Shown one piece after another: positions 53,344 through 63,203 of a stretch of DNA of 64,000 nt. Source of the DNA: Franzmannia pantelleriensis. GTDB lineage: Bacteria; Pseudomonadota; Gammaproteobacteria; Pseudomonadales; Halomonadaceae. A program made the translations under genes and the position numbers. A model generated the notes under the pieces. The model was not told the origin of the DNA. It saw nothing but the letters and a program-made list of their open reading frames with translations, and did not search any database. The DNA lies in assembly GCF_900102875.1 (NCBI RefSeq), contig NZ_FNGH01000002.1, forward strand, positions 248,001 to 312,000. The letters are read 5' to 3'. Within the stretch, counting starts at the first letter, position 1, and the number at the start of each line of letters is the position of its first letter.

Positions 53344-53688
53344 ATGGACTTCGAAAAGCTTCAGGTTTGGAAGCGGTCGGCCAGGCTGTCTGCAGAGCTC
53401 TACAAAGCAATGCGCGATCTGCGTGACTACGGTTTCAAAGATCAAATCACCCGCTCCGGGCTTTCGGTACCCAGCAACATCGCAGAGGGCATGTCGCGCG
53501 GCACCTCCAAGGACAAGCATCGTTTCCTGTTGATTGCCAAAGGTTCCTGTGCCGAACTGAGAACACAGATCTATATCGGTATCGATATCGGCTACATCGA
53601 TAAAACCACCGGGAACCAGTGGATCCAGGAAACGCGCGAGATTGCCGCTATGCTCTCGGGCTTAATGGATAAACTCTCAAACGAATGA
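53344..53688 (+). CDS. Four-helix bundle protein (S23/Avd-like)
   Basis: 114 residues of the four-helix bundle family, whose members occur in 23S rRNA intervening sequences and, as Avd, in diversity-generating retroelements. Typical pattern: [62 protein letters not shown] and the C-terminal helix ending ...[11 protein letters not shown]. Family function is not settled; nucleic-acid binding is suggested. The gene lies between cysD and cysN, bracketed by inverted heptamer arrays. ATG 53344 has AAAGG just upstream. Confidence 0.85.
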   Translation: MDFEKLQVWKRSARLSAELYKAMRDLRDYGFKDQITRSGLSVPSNIAEGMSRGTSKDKHRFLLIAKGSCAELRTQIYIGIDIGYIDKTTGNQWIQETREIAAMLSGLMDKLSNE

Positions 53689-53720
53689 ATACGGTTGGAA
53701 GTTGCGGTTGGAGGTGTTAC

Positions 53721-53748
53721 TTCCAGCTTCTGGCTTCCAGCTTCCAGC
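53721..53748. repeat. Right heptamer array of the cysD-cysN cassette
   Basis: Four units TTCCAGC TTCTGGC TTCCAGC TTCCAGC; in reverse GCTGGAA GCTGGAA GCCAGAA GCTGGAA, the inverse of the left array at 53250-53286. AAGGAA directly after it serves as the cysN ribosome site. Confidence 0.8.
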
Positions 53749-53762
53749 TAAGGAACTTGGCA

Positions 53763-55208
53763 ATGTCTCACTCTTCGCCCTTGATCGCCGACGATATCGA
53801 GTCCTACCTCAAGGAACATGAGAACAAGGACCTGCTGCGCTTCATCACCTGCGGCAGCGTCGATGACGGCAAGTCGACCCTGATCGGGCGGCTGCTGCAC
53901 GACTCCAAGATGATCTACGAGGACCAGCTGGCGGCGATCACCCAGGCCTCCAAGACCAGCGGCACCACCGGTGACGCCGTCGACCTGGCGCTGCTGGTCG
54001 ACGGCCTGCAGTCGGAGCGCGAGCAGGGCATCACCATCGACGTCGCCTACCGCTTCTTCTCCACCGACAAGCGAAAGTTCATCATCGCCGACACCCCGGG
54101 CCACGAGCAGTACACTCGCAACATGGCCACCGGCGCCTCCACCGCCAGCCTGGCGGTGATTCTGATCGACGCCCGCTACGGCGTGCAGACCCAGACCCGC
54201 CGGCACAGCTTCATCGCCGACCTACTGGGCATCCAGCACCTGGTGATCGCGGTCAACAAGATGGACCTGGTGGAGTTCTCCGAGGCGCGCTTCAACGAGA
54301 TCGTGGCCGACTACCGGGCCTTCGCCGGCAACCTGCAGGCGCCGGATATCCGCTTCGTGCCGATGTCGGCGCTGGAGGGCGACAACGTCGTTAACCGTAG
54401 CGAGCGCATGCCTTGGTACCGCGATGCCAGCGGCGAGGCCGGCCCGGCCATGCTCGAACTGCTCGAGACCGTCGAGATCAGCCGCGACCAGAACCTGACC
54501 GACCTGCGCCTGCCGGTGCAGTACGTCAACCGGCCCAACCTCGACTTCCGCGGTTACTGCGGCACCCTGGCCGCCGGCATCCTGCGCCCCGGGCAGCGCG
54601 TCAAGGCGCTGCCCTCTGGCAAGACCAGCGCGGTGGAGCGCATCGTCACCTTCGACGGTGATCTGGAGGTGGCCTACCCCGGCCAGGCCATCACCGTGAC
54701 GCTGGCCGACGAGATCGATATCTCCCGCGGCGACTGGATCGTCGCCGAAGGCGCCGAGGTCCCTCACTCCAATGCCTTCGAGGCGGATATCGTGTGGATG
54801 CACGAGGACGCGCTCACGCCGGGCAAACTCTACGATATCAAGCTGGCAACCCGTGATCTGGCCGGGGAGGTGCGTTCGATCGATTACCAGATCGACGTCA
54901 ACAGCCTCGAGCATCACGCCGCTGAGCGGCTCGAGCTCAATGCCATTGCGCGCTGCCAAGTGGAACTGACCAGCGCGGTGCCGGTGGACGACTACCGTAA
55001 GAGCCCCGGCACTGGCAGCTTTATCGTCGTCGATCGGTTGAGCAACGTCACCGTGGGTGCCGGCATGATCCGCGGTACCGCCGAAGCTGGGGCGAGCGGG
55101 GTTGGCAAGACTGACTGGCAGGCCTTCGAGCTCGAGCTCAATGCGCTGATCCGCAAACACTTCCCACACTGGGAAGCCAGGGACGTGCGCGACCTGCTGG
55201 GACGCTGA
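53763..55208 (+). CDS. cysN: Sulfate adenylyltransferase subunit 1 (GTPase)
   Basis: 481-residue GTPase that drives CysD-catalysed APS synthesis. G1 is [15 protein letters not shown], the switch segments include [16 protein letters not shown]3 [17 protein letters not shown] and G4 NKMD. The EF-Tu-like C-terminal domains follow and there is no fused CysC kinase. AAGGAA lies before ATG 53763. The gap from cysD is filled by the cassette above, so expression from the same promoter now depends on reading through it. Confidence 0.95.
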   Translation: MSHSSPLIADDIESYLKEHENKDLLRFITCGSVDDGKSTLIGRLLHDSKMIYEDQLAAITQASKTSGTTGDAVDLALLVDGLQSEREQGITIDVAYRFFSTDKRKFIIADTPGHEQYTRNMATGASTASLAVILIDARYGVQTQTRRHSFIADLLGIQHLVIAVNKMDLVEFSEARFNEIVADYRAFAGNLQAPDIRFVPMSALEGDNVVNRSERMPWYRDASGEAGPAMLELLETVEISRDQNLTDLRLPVQYVNRPNLDFRGYCGTLAAGILRPGQRVKALPSGKTSAVERIVTFDGDLEVAYPGQAITVTLADEIDISRGDWIVAEGAEVPHSNAFEADIVWMHEDALTPGKLYDIKLATRDLAGEVRSIDYQIDVNSLEHHAAERLELNAIARCQVELTSAVPVDDYRKSPGTGSFIVVDRLSNVTVGAGMIRGTAEAGASGVGKTDWQAFELELNALIRKHFPHWEARDVRDLLGR

Positions 55209-55316
55209 TCAGCGCTCTTGACCTCGGGAATGGTTGACGCACACTGGTGACGTCTCTTCTGCCGGGCAGTCTGGCTGCTTGGCAGGAGCCCGTGGATACC
55301 GGGATATCGAGGTCTC

Positions 55317-56426
55317 GTGAGTCAACCGTCACCCCCGCGACCGCACTTCGTGCGCCGCCTGCTGCATATCCTGGCCAAGCCGATGAAGCGAGACCGCGGC
55401 CGCGGCGGGGTGGTGGTACACCCATACCGCGGTTACGGCTCGCAGCGCGAGGCCTTTCTGATGGGACGGGTGTTTCGCCAGTCGGCACTCAGCCGGGTGA
55501 TTCCCCACCACGGCATGCTGCGCGACCTGGCCGATATCGTGCGCCGCATCGAGCGCCGCGGCATGGCCGGCGCCGAGGTGGAGATCCGCCTGGGCGCCAA
55601 TCATCAGACAGTGACCACCGACCGCGATGGTTACTTCGATGTCCATCTCCCACTCAAGACGCCACTGCCCCAAGGGCTTTCGTGGCATGTGGCCGACCTT
55701 GCGGTCAGCCACGCTGGGGAGCGGATTCACTGCCGCGCCGGCGTCTATGTGCCGCCGCCAGATACCGATCTGCTAGTGATAAGCGATATCGACGACACCG
55801 TGATGTACACCGGGGTGGCCGACAAGCTGCGCATGCTGCATCGACTATTCGTCCAGCAGGCAGAACGGCGCACCGCCTTTCCCGGCGTTGCCAGTCTCTA
55901 TCAGGCGCTTCACCGCGGCGCCGAAGGCGACGCAAAGCGGCCGATCCTGTATGTCTCACGAGGGCCCTGGTGCATCTACGAGATGCTCGAGGCGTTTTTC
56001 CAGCTCAACCAGATTCCCGTGGGGCCTATCCTGTTTCTGCGCGAGTGGGGCATCAGCTGGCGGAGGCCCTGGCCACGCCGCGCCGAGGACCATAAGCACG
56101 ATCTGATCACCCGCATGCTGGCACAGATGGACGATATGCCCTGTGTCTTGATCGGCGACAGTGGCCAACACGATCCCGAGGTCTATACCCGCATCGTCAA
56201 GGAACACCCGGGACGGGTGAAGGCGATCTATATTCGCCGGGTCGACCGCAAGCCCGACCGCGAGCGGGCCATTCAGCGGCTGCGCGACGAGATCGCCGAC
56301 AGCGACTGCAGTCTGGTGCTGGCGGCGGACAGTGCTACCATCGCCGCCCACGCCTACCAGCACGGCCTGATCTCCCAGTCCGATCTGGTAATGGTGCGCG
56401 AGGCTTCCCAAGAAGCGGCGCTATGA
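55317..56426 (+). CDS. App1/DUF2183 family phosphatidate phosphatase-like protein
   Basis: 369 residues. The catalytic DxDDT motif is seen in VISDIDDTVMYTGV, with ILYVSRGPWCIYEM and LIGDSGQHDPEVYTRIV as downstream HAD motifs, as in yeast App1 phosphatidate phosphatase. A beta-rich domain (about 80-135, GAEVEIRLGANHQTVTTDRDGYFDVHLPL) precedes it. No signal peptide or membrane helix. Starts with GTG 55317, with GAGG six bases upstream. It could turn phosphatidic acid into diacylglycerol. Confidence 0.8.
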   Translation: MSQPSPPRPHFVRRLLHILAKPMKRDRGRGGVVVHPYRGYGSQREAFLMGRVFRQSALSRVIPHHGMLRDLADIVRRIERRGMAGAEVEIRLGANHQTVTTDRDGYFDVHLPLKTPLPQGLSWHVADLAVSHAGERIHCRAGVYVPPPDTDLLVISDIDDTVMYTGVADKLRMLHRLFVQQAERRTAFPGVASLYQALHRGAEGDAKRPILYVSRGPWCIYEMLEAFFQLNQIPVGPILFLREWGISWRRPWPRRAEDHKHDLITRMLAQMDDMPCVLIGDSGQHDPEVYTRIVKEHPGRVKAIYIRRVDRKPDRERAIQRLRDEIADSDCSLVLAADSATIAAHAYQHGLISQSDLVMVREASQEAAL

Positions 56427-57179
56427 GCGCAGCGCCAGCACCGGCGTGCTGAGGTGCTGGCTCTGCAGCAGTTCGAGTTGGGCGTTGAAGACGCGTTCGA
56501 GCTGCGCGGCGTGGAGCACCTCGCTGGGCGTGCCGCTGGCAATGCGCTGCCCCTGCTCCAGTAACCACACGCGGTGCGCAAAGCGCGCGGCCAGGTTGAG
56601 ATCGTGGAGCACGCAGCAAATTGCCATCCGGCGGCTTTCAGCGAGACGTCTGAGCAAGCGCATCAGACGCTGCTGCTGGCCGATATCCAGCGCGCTGGTG
56701 GGCTCGTCGAGCAACAGTAGGCCGCCATCTTCTCCGTTCGCGTTGAGGCTGCCCAACTGGCAGAGCGCCCTGGCGATCATCGCACGCTGCCGCTCGCCGC
56801 CGGAAAGTGAGAGCACTCCCCGGTCGGCCAGCGGCAGCAGGTCGAGGGCGTCCAGTGCTCGATGCACGTCGCCCGCCTCGGCCTCGCTGCCCAGGGCGAC
56901 CAGTTCCCTTAGCGGCCAGTCGAAGCCCAGTTCGAGCCGCTGGGCGACCAGTGCACGCCGTTTGGCCAGGCGCAGCGGCGTCCAGTCGCTGAGTGGCCGT
57001 TTGTCGAGGCGAACGCAGCCGGTCTCGGCGGGGCGAAACCCCGACAGCAATCCCAGCAGCGTACTCTTGCCGGCGCCGTTGGGGCCGACGATGGCCAGCA
57101 GTTCTCCGGCCTCGATGCGGTCATCGAGAGCGCTGATGGTCGGTACGCTGCGCAAGCCCGCAGCACACAGTTCCAGCAT
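56421..57179 (-). CDS. hmuV: Haem ABC transporter ATP-binding protein
   Basis: 252-residue ATPase. Walker A GPNGAGKSTLLGLL, signature LSGGERQRAMIARAL, Walker B LLLLDEPTSALD and H-loop CVLHDLNLAARF. Follows hmuU on the minus strand. Its stop overlaps the end of the convergent App1-like gene: TAG at 56421-56423 abuts TGA at 56424-56426. Confidence 0.93.
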   Translation of the reverse strand: MLELCAAGLRSVPTISALDDRIEAGELLAIVGPNGAGKSTLLGLLSGFRPAETGCVRLDKRPLSDWTPLRLAKRRALVAQRLELGFDWPLRELVALGSEAEAGDVHRALDALDLLPLADRGVLSLSGGERQRAMIARALCQLGSLNANGEDGGLLLLDEPTSALDIGQQQRLMRLLRRLAESRRMAICCVLHDLNLAARFAHRVWLLEQGQRIASGTPSEVLHAAQLERVFNAQLELLQSQHLSTPVLALRS

Positions 57180-57188
57180 CGGTATTCC

Positions 57189-58217
57189 TTAGCGTCGTTT
57201 GAGTAATAGCCACAGGAAGTAGGGGCCGCCAAGCAGGCTGGTCAGCAAGCCGACCGGAATCTCCGCCGGGCTGGCCAGGCTACGTGCCAGGGCATCGGCG
57301 ACGATCAGCAGCAGGGCGCCGCCCAGCATCGAGGCCGGCAGTAGCAGACGATGACCGGGCCCCAGCCACAGCCGCAGGCAGTGTGGCACCAGCAGTCCCA
57401 GGAAGCCGATGATGCCGGCCAGCGCCACGCAGAGCCCGACGCCGAGGGCCGTGGCCAGTACCACCCGGCGCTTGAGGCGCGGTGCATCGAGCCCGGCGGC
57501 GTGGGCAGTGAGTTCGCCGAGCTGCAGCAGGTCGAGATCCCGCGCACTGCGCAGCAGCCACACCAGCGCTGGGGGGATGCCGATCAGGGCGCCCAGCGCG
57601 GCGCTCCACAGCGCGTGGGAGAGGCTACCCATGCCCAACAGGCTGAGCTGACGCAGCTGCTCGTCGCTGGCGATGAAGGCCAGCACCCCGCCTACCGCGC
57701 CGGCCAGGGTGTTGATGGCGAGGCCTGCCAGCAGAAGGGTAAACAGCATGTTGTCGCCGCGCTGGCGCTCGCCGAGGGCGAACACCAGCACGCAAACGCC
57801 GAGGGCGCCGAGGAAACCGGCGACGAACTGGCCATAGAGCCCCCAGGGGCCGGCGGCGTCGAACAGCACGATCCAGATCGCCACGGCCAGGCCGGCACCG
57901 CTGGCCAGGCCCAGCAGCGTTGGATCGGCCAGGGGGTTACGGAACATGCCCTGCATGGCGGCGCCACTGCTGGCCAGCATGGCCCCGACCAGCGCGGCCA
58001 GCAGCAGCCTGGGCAGCCGCAGCTGCCACCAGATCTGCCACTCCAACGGGGTTGGCCAGTGGCCGATCAGCAGCCGAGGGGAGAGGCCGATCTGCCCACT
58101 CATGGCACTTACCAGTAGTACGACAGCGACGGCCAGACCCAGCAGGCTGAGGGTGCGCCTGGCTGTCGCTGGCCGTCCAGTACGGCGCGGGAAGGGGAGA
58201 CGCAGGCTGTGACTCAT
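57189..58217 (-). CDS. hmuU: Haem ABC transporter permease
   Basis: 342-residue inner-membrane permease of the FecCD family, with about nine to ten helices. Typical motifs are RLPRLLLAALVGAMLASSGAAMQGMFRNPLADPTLLG, and ALAGIIGFLGLLVPHCLRLWLGPGHRLLLPAS near the C-terminus. Starts in an ATGA overlap with hmuT. It carries haem from HmuT across the inner membrane. Confidence 0.93.
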   Translation of the reverse strand: MSHSLRLPFPRRTGRPATARRTLSLLGLAVAVVLLVSAMSGQIGLSPRLLIGHWPTPLEWQIWWQLRLPRLLLAALVGAMLASSGAAMQGMFRNPLADPTLLGLASGAGLAVAIWIVLFDAAGPWGLYGQFVAGFLGALGVCVLVFALGERQRGDNMLFTLLLAGLAINTLAGAVGGVLAFIASDEQLRQLSLLGMGSLSHALWSAALGALIGIPPALVWLLRSARDLDLLQLGELTAHAAGLDAPRLKRRVVLATALGVGLCVALAGIIGFLGLLVPHCLRLWLGPGHRLLLPASMLGGALLLIVADALARSLASPAEIPVGLLTSLLGGPYFLWLLLKRR

Positions 58218-59080
58218 GAGGCGTGGACTCCGCACAGTGCGTCATCAGCGGTGGCGTGCTGGGAGGCAAGGGCGCGATGCAGGGCCAGGATGGCTTCCGG
58301 CGTACGCGGTCCGAAGCCGAGTAGCGCCTGGTCGTCGCATACCACTAGCCGGCGTGAGCTGCCGGCCGGTGTCATGGCCATGCCGGGCAGGCGCCAGAGT
58401 GCTTCACTGCCGCCCAGTGCGTCGAGCCCCGTGCGGGTGACGATCACGCTGCTGGGCGCCTCGGCGATTAGGCCCTCGGCGCTGACCACTTTATAGCCGG
58501 GCATCGCGGCGAAGGCGTTGTCGATGCCGGCGGCACTCAGGGCGCTATCGGCGGCGGTACCATGGCCGGCGGCCATCGGTGAGGTGCCGGCGTGGCTAAG
58601 CAGAAACATTGCCGGCCCCTGGTCGAGCCGTGGCAGCGCCGCCACCTCCTCCACGCGCGCCCTGACCTGCTCGGCGAGCTCCGTGGCCTGCGTCTCACGG
58701 TCGAGCGCTTCGCCGACTTGCATTACCTTGTGAGGTATCTCCTCGAGGCGCGGTTCGGCGCTGATGGTGACCACCTCGACACCGCTGGCATCGAGCTGGC
58801 GCAGCGTTTCGCGTGGCCGAGCCTGGCCGCTGACCACCAGCCGCTCGGGGCGCAGCGACAATACCCCCTCGGCGGAGAGTTGGCGCAGGTAGCCCACCGA
58901 TGGCAGCGATGCCAGCGACGGCGGATAGAGGCTGGTATCGTCGCGTCCGACCAGGCTTTGGTCGGCCTCCAGCACGGTGACGATCTCGGCGATGTCACCG
59001 CCGATCACCACCGTGCGCGGGCTTTGGGCCTGGGCGCCCAGCGACCAGCCGATCAGCAGCACCAGCAGGAAGGCTCTCAT
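58214..59080 (-). CDS. hmuT: Periplasmic haem-binding protein
   Basis: 288-residue class III binding protein. Signal peptide MRAFLLVLLIGWSLGAQA, then VVIGGDIAEIVTVLEADQSLVGRDDTSLYPP, and PERLVVSGQARPRETL. The typical haem-coordinating Tyr lies in the SLYPPSLASLPSVGYLR region (the YLR tyrosine is the likely ligand). Starts in an ATGA overlap with hmuS. Confidence 0.92.
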   Translation of the reverse strand: MRAFLLVLLIGWSLGAQAQSPRTVVIGGDIAEIVTVLEADQSLVGRDDTSLYPPSLASLPSVGYLRQLSAEGVLSLRPERLVVSGQARPRETLRQLDASGVEVVTISAEPRLEEIPHKVMQVGEALDRETQATELAEQVRARVEEVAALPRLDQGPAMFLLSHAGTSPMAAGHGTAADSALSAAGIDNAFAAMPGYKVVSAEGLIAEAPSSVIVTRTGLDALGGSEALWRLPGMAMTPAGSSRRLVVCDDQALLGFGPRTPEAILALHRALASQHATADDALCGVHAS

Positions 59081-60117
59081 GCTGCCGCCTCCAGGCCGGC
59101 TTGTTGTGCCAGCAGGTCTCGCCATGCCTGTTGCTCTGCACTGCCTTCGCCGCGCTCGGCATACAGCTGTAACAGCAGCTCGCCATCGCAGGAGAACGCT
59201 TCCAGGCTGGTAACGCCTCCGTCGCGATTGGGCTTGTGCACCTGCCATACGCGTTCGATGCGGCCATCGTCGAGGTGCAGAGTGAAGTCGTCGCCAAACA
59301 GGTTTAGCCAGCCGCGCTGGCGGAGTGGCGCGGGGAGAACGCCGGTGCGGATCTGAACGGCGCCGGGGCTGGCAACGAACAGCATCAGCGGCAGCTGCTG
59401 TACGGCGGCATCGTTGAGTGTTCGCTCGACGCTATCGCACGCCAGGCGGCGGGTAAAACGTCCCTCCATCAGGGTATTGGCTTCATGGCGCTGGAGGCCG
59501 TGACGGCGTAGCAGCGCAAAGAACTGGTGTACGTCGCGCATCCGCGACCAGTCCTGCTCAAGACCTGGCGCTTGGGGGAGCGGTCGCGCCGCTGGCAGGG
59601 CCAGGCGGGTGAACACCGGCGCATGATGGTTGCCGCGGGCCGCCAGCCGCTGCCAGATGCGTGGCGGTGTTGCCTCCAGTGAGAAGGCCTTGTGCAACGC
59701 CTGGCCATGGCAGTCGAAGACCTGCAGGCTATGGCGCAGCGATATGCCACCGTTGGCATCGGGGAGCGGGTCGCGAATCAGGCATGCCCAGTGCCAGCGC
59801 TGAAGCTGCAGACGCAGGTCGAGGCCGCCCGGGTCCAACAGTAGGCCGGCACTGGAGAGCGGCGGGTAGTGCCCCTGCTGTTCGAGCACCGCGGCGCTGG
59901 AGCGGGTCAGCGCCTTGACGCGGCCGAGTCGGTATAGCTCGGCGGCGAGTTCCGCCGGTGCGAGGCCCAGGGTCGTTACATCGCGTCCCAGTCGCGCGGC
60001 CTGCAGCTCGCCCTCGCTGATTGACAAACGCTCGGCGATGCTGATTGCGGGTAGCCGTGGCGATGCCGCCCGGGCGGCATCGAAGGCCTCGAGAATAGCC
60101 TGCTGTTGGGCGTTCAT
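59077..60117 (-). CDS. hmuS: Haem-degrading/haem-transport protein HmuS
   Basis: 346-residue cytoplasmic protein of the HemS/ChuS/HmuS family, which binds incoming haem and in several species degrades it. It shows the duplicated halves (LGLAPAELAAELYRLGRVKALTRS, ...HGLQRHEANTLMEGRF...) and the C-terminal WLNLFGDDFTLHLDD, VWQVHKPNRDGGVTSLEAF. The second ATG (60117) is used because AGGAG lies six bases before it. Confidence 0.9.
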   Translation of the reverse strand: MNAQQQAILEAFDAARAASPRLPAISIAERLSISEGELQAARLGRDVTTLGLAPAELAAELYRLGRVKALTRSSAAVLEQQGHYPPLSSAGLLLDPGGLDLRLQLQRWHWACLIRDPLPDANGGISLRHSLQVFDCHGQALHKAFSLEATPPRIWQRLAARGNHHAPVFTRLALPAARPLPQAPGLEQDWSRMRDVHQFFALLRRHGLQRHEANTLMEGRFTRRLACDSVERTLNDAAVQQLPLMLFVASPGAVQIRTGVLPAPLRQRGWLNLFGDDFTLHLDDGRIERVWQVHKPNRDGGVTSLEAFSCDGELLLQLYAERGEGSAEQQAWRDLLAQQAGLEAAA

Positions 60118-60133
60118 GGGCATCTCCTGTGGG

Positions 60134-62110
60134 TCACCATTGCAGGTTCAGATTGGCGAGCAGGCTGCGGCCGTCGCCCAGGTTGCCGTCGGGGCGGTAC
60201 CAGGTCTTGTCGGCGACGTTGCGCAGGCTCAGCGAGGTCGAGACGGCGGGCGAGACCTGCCAGGCCAGCTGCAGGTCGTGCAGGCCGTAGCCGGGCTGAG
60301 GCTCGTCGCCCTTGTCGTAGGCGCGGGCGAAACGGCCGCGCCAGCCCAGCGTGAGGTCGTGATCGACGAGGTAGTAGTCGAGGCCGGTCAGTGCCTCCAG
60401 TGGCGTGAGCGTGCCCAGTGCCTCACCGCTGTCGCGGTCGTGGCCGCTGACTTCCGAAAGGCCGACGAAGGCCTCGACGGGCAGATCGCCGGGGCGGTAC
60501 TGCAGGCGCGCATCGAATCCCCACAGATGGGCGCGGTTGACGTTGGTGGCACGGGTCGTGCCGGCCATGATATCGACCTCGGTATCGATGAAGTCGTTGG
60601 CACGAGTATCGAAGTAGCTGGCGCGCAGCCCCCAGTCGCCAGCGCGCCAGGCGAAGCCGCTCTCCCAGGTCTTGCTGGTCTCCGGGCCGAGGTCGGGGTT
60701 GGGCACCCAGTAGTTGTCGGGGGCACAGAAGAAGGGACCGGCACAGAAACCGGCGAAATGTCGATCGTCGGCGTAGAGCTCGGAGAGCGTGGGGGCGCGG
60801 AAGGCTTCGGCGTAGCCGCTGTAGAACATCAGGCTGTCGCTGGGTGACCAGCTCAGGCGCAGGCGCGGCGAGAGTCGGCCCTCATCGCTGTCGCGCCCCT
60901 CGGCATCCTCGGCGCGATAGTGGTCGTAGCGGGCACCCAGGCCCAGCTCGAAACGCCCGACGCCGCCGTCGTCGAGATAACGGCCCACCGCCAGGCTGTC
61001 ATCGACGTAGAGCGCCGCGGTATCGATATCGGCGCGGGGGAAACCACTCGCTTGCTTGCCGGGGCGCTGGGTGGCAGTGGTTGCTTCGGCGCCGAAGGCA
61101 AGGGTCTGGCTCAGCCAGCCGTGGTCGAGCCGGTGGTAGCCGTCGCTCTGCGCGCCCAGGCGCTGCTGGGTGCGCTCGGCTTCAGGTTCGTCGATATTTT
61201 GGCGGCTCAGGGTCAAGCGACTGTCGAGCTGGGTGGTCGGCGTCGGCGTCCAGCGATGGCCGAGCTGAAGGTTATCGCTGGTGGTGGTACGGTCGCGCAA
61301 GGTCCCATCAGTGGGTTCCAGCGTTTGCGGGTTGCCGGGCTGATGAGCATCCTCGCGGTAGTGCTGCCACTGGGTGAATAGCCGATGGTCGTCGGCGGGC
61401 TGCCAGCCACCCTTGGCCAGCAGGCTGTCGAGGCTGGCATCGTCGGGGGCGGTTTGGCCGCCGGCACGGCGGATATCCCCCGACTTGCTGCGGCCCACGG
61501 CCAGCAGGCCGTCGAGCTCGCCGTGGGCGGTGTCGGTCTTGCCAAACACGCTCAGGGTGGCGCCGATCTCGTCGCTGGCGGTGGCGCCGCGTAGCGAGAG
61601 TCGCCCGCCGCGGGTTTCTCCGGCGCGTAGCAGGTCATCGGCGTCGACCGTCTCGAGGCTGATCACGCCGCCCATGGCATTGCTGCCGTAGAGGCTGGAG
61701 AGCGCGCCGCGGGCGATCTGAACTTCCCGCAGCAGGGCGGGGTCGGCAAAGACATTGCCGAGGTGGCCGGTATCGATGTCTTGACGCACCCCGTCGAGGC
61801 GCACCAGTACGCCGTTGCGGTCGAAGCCGCGCATGCTGATGGTTTGGCCGTTGCGCCGCCCTTGGCCGGCTACGCTCAGGCCTGGCTGGCCGCCCAGCGC
61901 ATCCTCCAGCCGCGAGGCGGTGGACAGGGTGGGATCGTGACGATCGAGGGTATCGATGATCAAAGGGGCGCGGAAACTGTCTATCGGGGTACGGGTACCG
62001 GTAACCACCAGAGGAGAGAGGTCGTCATGGGGGACGGTGGTGTCTGCACCGGCCATCGGGGGTAAACAGAGCAGTGCCAGGGCGCCGCTGCAGCTCAATG
62101 CTCGCTTCAT
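60134..62110 (-). CDS. hmuR: TonB-dependent haem receptor
   Basis: 658-residue outer-membrane receptor. Signal peptide MKRALSCSGALALLCLPPMAGA, TonB box DLSPLVVTGTR, a plug domain (ALGGQPGLSVAGQGRRNGQTISMRGF), and a beta-barrel with the FRAP motif in EAFRAPTLSELY and an NPDL motif (VPNPDLGPET) typical of haem receptors. It ends in an aromatic strand (NLNLQW). Uses TonB-ExbBD energy, not encoded here. Confidence 0.93.
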   Translation of the reverse strand: MKRALSCSGALALLCLPPMAGADTTVPHDDLSPLVVTGTRTPIDSFRAPLIIDTLDRHDPTLSTASRLEDALGGQPGLSVAGQGRRNGQTISMRGFDRNGVLVRLDGVRQDIDTGHLGNVFADPALLREVQIARGALSSLYGSNAMGGVISLETVDADDLLRAGETRGGRLSLRGATASDEIGATLSVFGKTDTAHGELDGLLAVGRSKSGDIRRAGGQTAPDDASLDSLLAKGGWQPADDHRLFTQWQHYREDAHQPGNPQTLEPTDGTLRDRTTTSDNLQLGHRWTPTPTTQLDSRLTLSRQNIDEPEAERTQQRLGAQSDGYHRLDHGWLSQTLAFGAEATTATQRPGKQASGFPRADIDTAALYVDDSLAVGRYLDDGGVGRFELGLGARYDHYRAEDAEGRDSDEGRLSPRLRLSWSPSDSLMFYSGYAEAFRAPTLSELYADDRHFAGFCAGPFFCAPDNYWVPNPDLGPETSKTWESGFAWRAGDWGLRASYFDTRANDFIDTEVDIMAGTTRATNVNRAHLWGFDARLQYRPGDLPVEAFVGLSEVSGHDRDSGEALGTLTPLEALTGLDYYLVDHDLTLGWRGRFARAYDKGDEPQPGYGLHDLQLAWQVSPAVSTSLSLRNVADKTWYRPDGNLGDGRSLLANLNLQW

Positions 62111-62200
62111 GGTCCTGAGTTTCCCTTGCGTATGTCAGGAGAGGCGGCTGGCTGGGTGGCAAATGGCAACCTGGCTGGCGGATTGGATTGTAGGTGCGAT

Positions 62201-62374
62201 TTACGAGGTCAGAATCAGCTTGTCGTTGCGGGTGATGCGGAGCTGATACTCCTTGCCGCGGTGCTCTATGATCAGCAGGCCTCGTTCACCAAGCAGTTGC
62301 TGACTGGATACGCGGCCACTGCTCTGAGGACGGGTAGAAGGAGCATCCGCAGACGGTGTACGGGGGGAGGTCAT
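62201..62374 (-). CDS. hemP: Hemin uptake protein HemP
   Basis: 57 residues, too small for many gene finders. The conserved C-terminus GKEYQLRITRNDKLILTS matches the HemP family motif (YxLRxTRxxKLILTK), with GRVSSQQLLGERGLLIIEHR before it. AAAGGTGAG lies ahead of ATG 62374. First gene of the hemP-hmuRSTUV operon. HemP proteins are linked to haem uptake and are iron-regulated in other species; no clear Fur box was found upstream. Confidence 0.85.
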   Translation of the reverse strand: MTSPRTPSADAPSTRPQSSGRVSSQQLLGERGLLIIEHRGKEYQLRITRNDKLILTS

Positions 62375-62493
62375 GACTCACCTTTGAGATACGGGATATG
62401 CGGAATGTTATTAAACGCGAATAATTGTTGTTTGTTTTTGTGCCGGCGTCAAGCGCCAAGCCCCGAGCAATGCGTTCCAGTCGAGGTATAGAG

Positions 62494-63168
62494 ATGGTGA
62501 TAATCGCTCTGGTAGTACTGGCGGCCCTCTTCCTGCTACCCAATGTCTGGGCCCAGTGGGTGTTGAAACGGCACGCGCGGCCGCGCAGCGACTATCCGGG
62601 CAGCGGCGGGGAGCTGGCGCGGCACTTGATCGAGCGGCTGGGTATCGAGGGGGTCGAGGTGGAGGTGACCGAGCATGGTGACCACTATGATCCCACCGCA
62701 CGCAAGGTGCGGCTGTCACCGGACCATTTCGATGGCCGCTCGCTGACTGCGGTGACGGTGGCCGCCCACGAGGTGGGGCACGCCATCCAGCACGCCCGCG
62801 GCTATGCGCCGCTATTGGCGCGTACCCGGTTGGTGGGGGTGGCACAGCACGCCGAGAAGGTGGGGGCGGTGTTGATGATGGCCGCACCCTTTCTGTTCAT
62901 CCTCACCCGTCTTCCCGGCGGCATGCTGATCGTGGTGCTGGCGGCACTGATCAGCTTCGGCACCGCGGCACTGGTGCACCTGATTACCCTGCCGGTGGAG
63001 TTCGATGCCAGCTTCCAGCGCGCGCTGCCGCTGCTCAAGCAGTACATCCCGCCCTACGACATGGCCGGCGCTCGGCATGTGCTGACCGCCTGCGCCTTTA
63101 CCTATGTGGCGGCCTCCCTGGCCAGCATGCTCAATCTGGGTCGTTGGCTGGTGATCCTGCGGCGCTGA
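62494..63168 (+). CDS. Membrane zinc metallopeptidase (YugP family)
   Basis: 224-residue protein with a membrane helix at the N-terminus (MVIIALVVLAALFLLPNVWA) and three more towards the C-terminus. Zinc site HEVGH (His92-His96) within AVTVAAHEVGHAIQHARGY; PVEFDASFQRAL provides the likely third ligand region. Family members are putative neutral zinc peptidases of the membrane. ATG 62494 is used; ATG 62470 is possible. Confidence 0.85.
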   Translation: MVIIALVVLAALFLLPNVWAQWVLKRHARPRSDYPGSGGELARHLIERLGIEGVEVEVTEHGDHYDPTARKVRLSPDHFDGRSLTAVTVAAHEVGHAIQHARGYAPLLARTRLVGVAQHAEKVGAVLMMAAPFLFILTRLPGGMLIVVLAALISFGTAALVHLITLPVEFDASFQRALPLLKQYIPPYDMAGARHVLTACAFTYVAASLASMLNLGRWLVILRR

Positions 63169-63203
63169 GTCGTTTTCCACCTCTCGCGACTCCTTTAGAT
63201 ATC

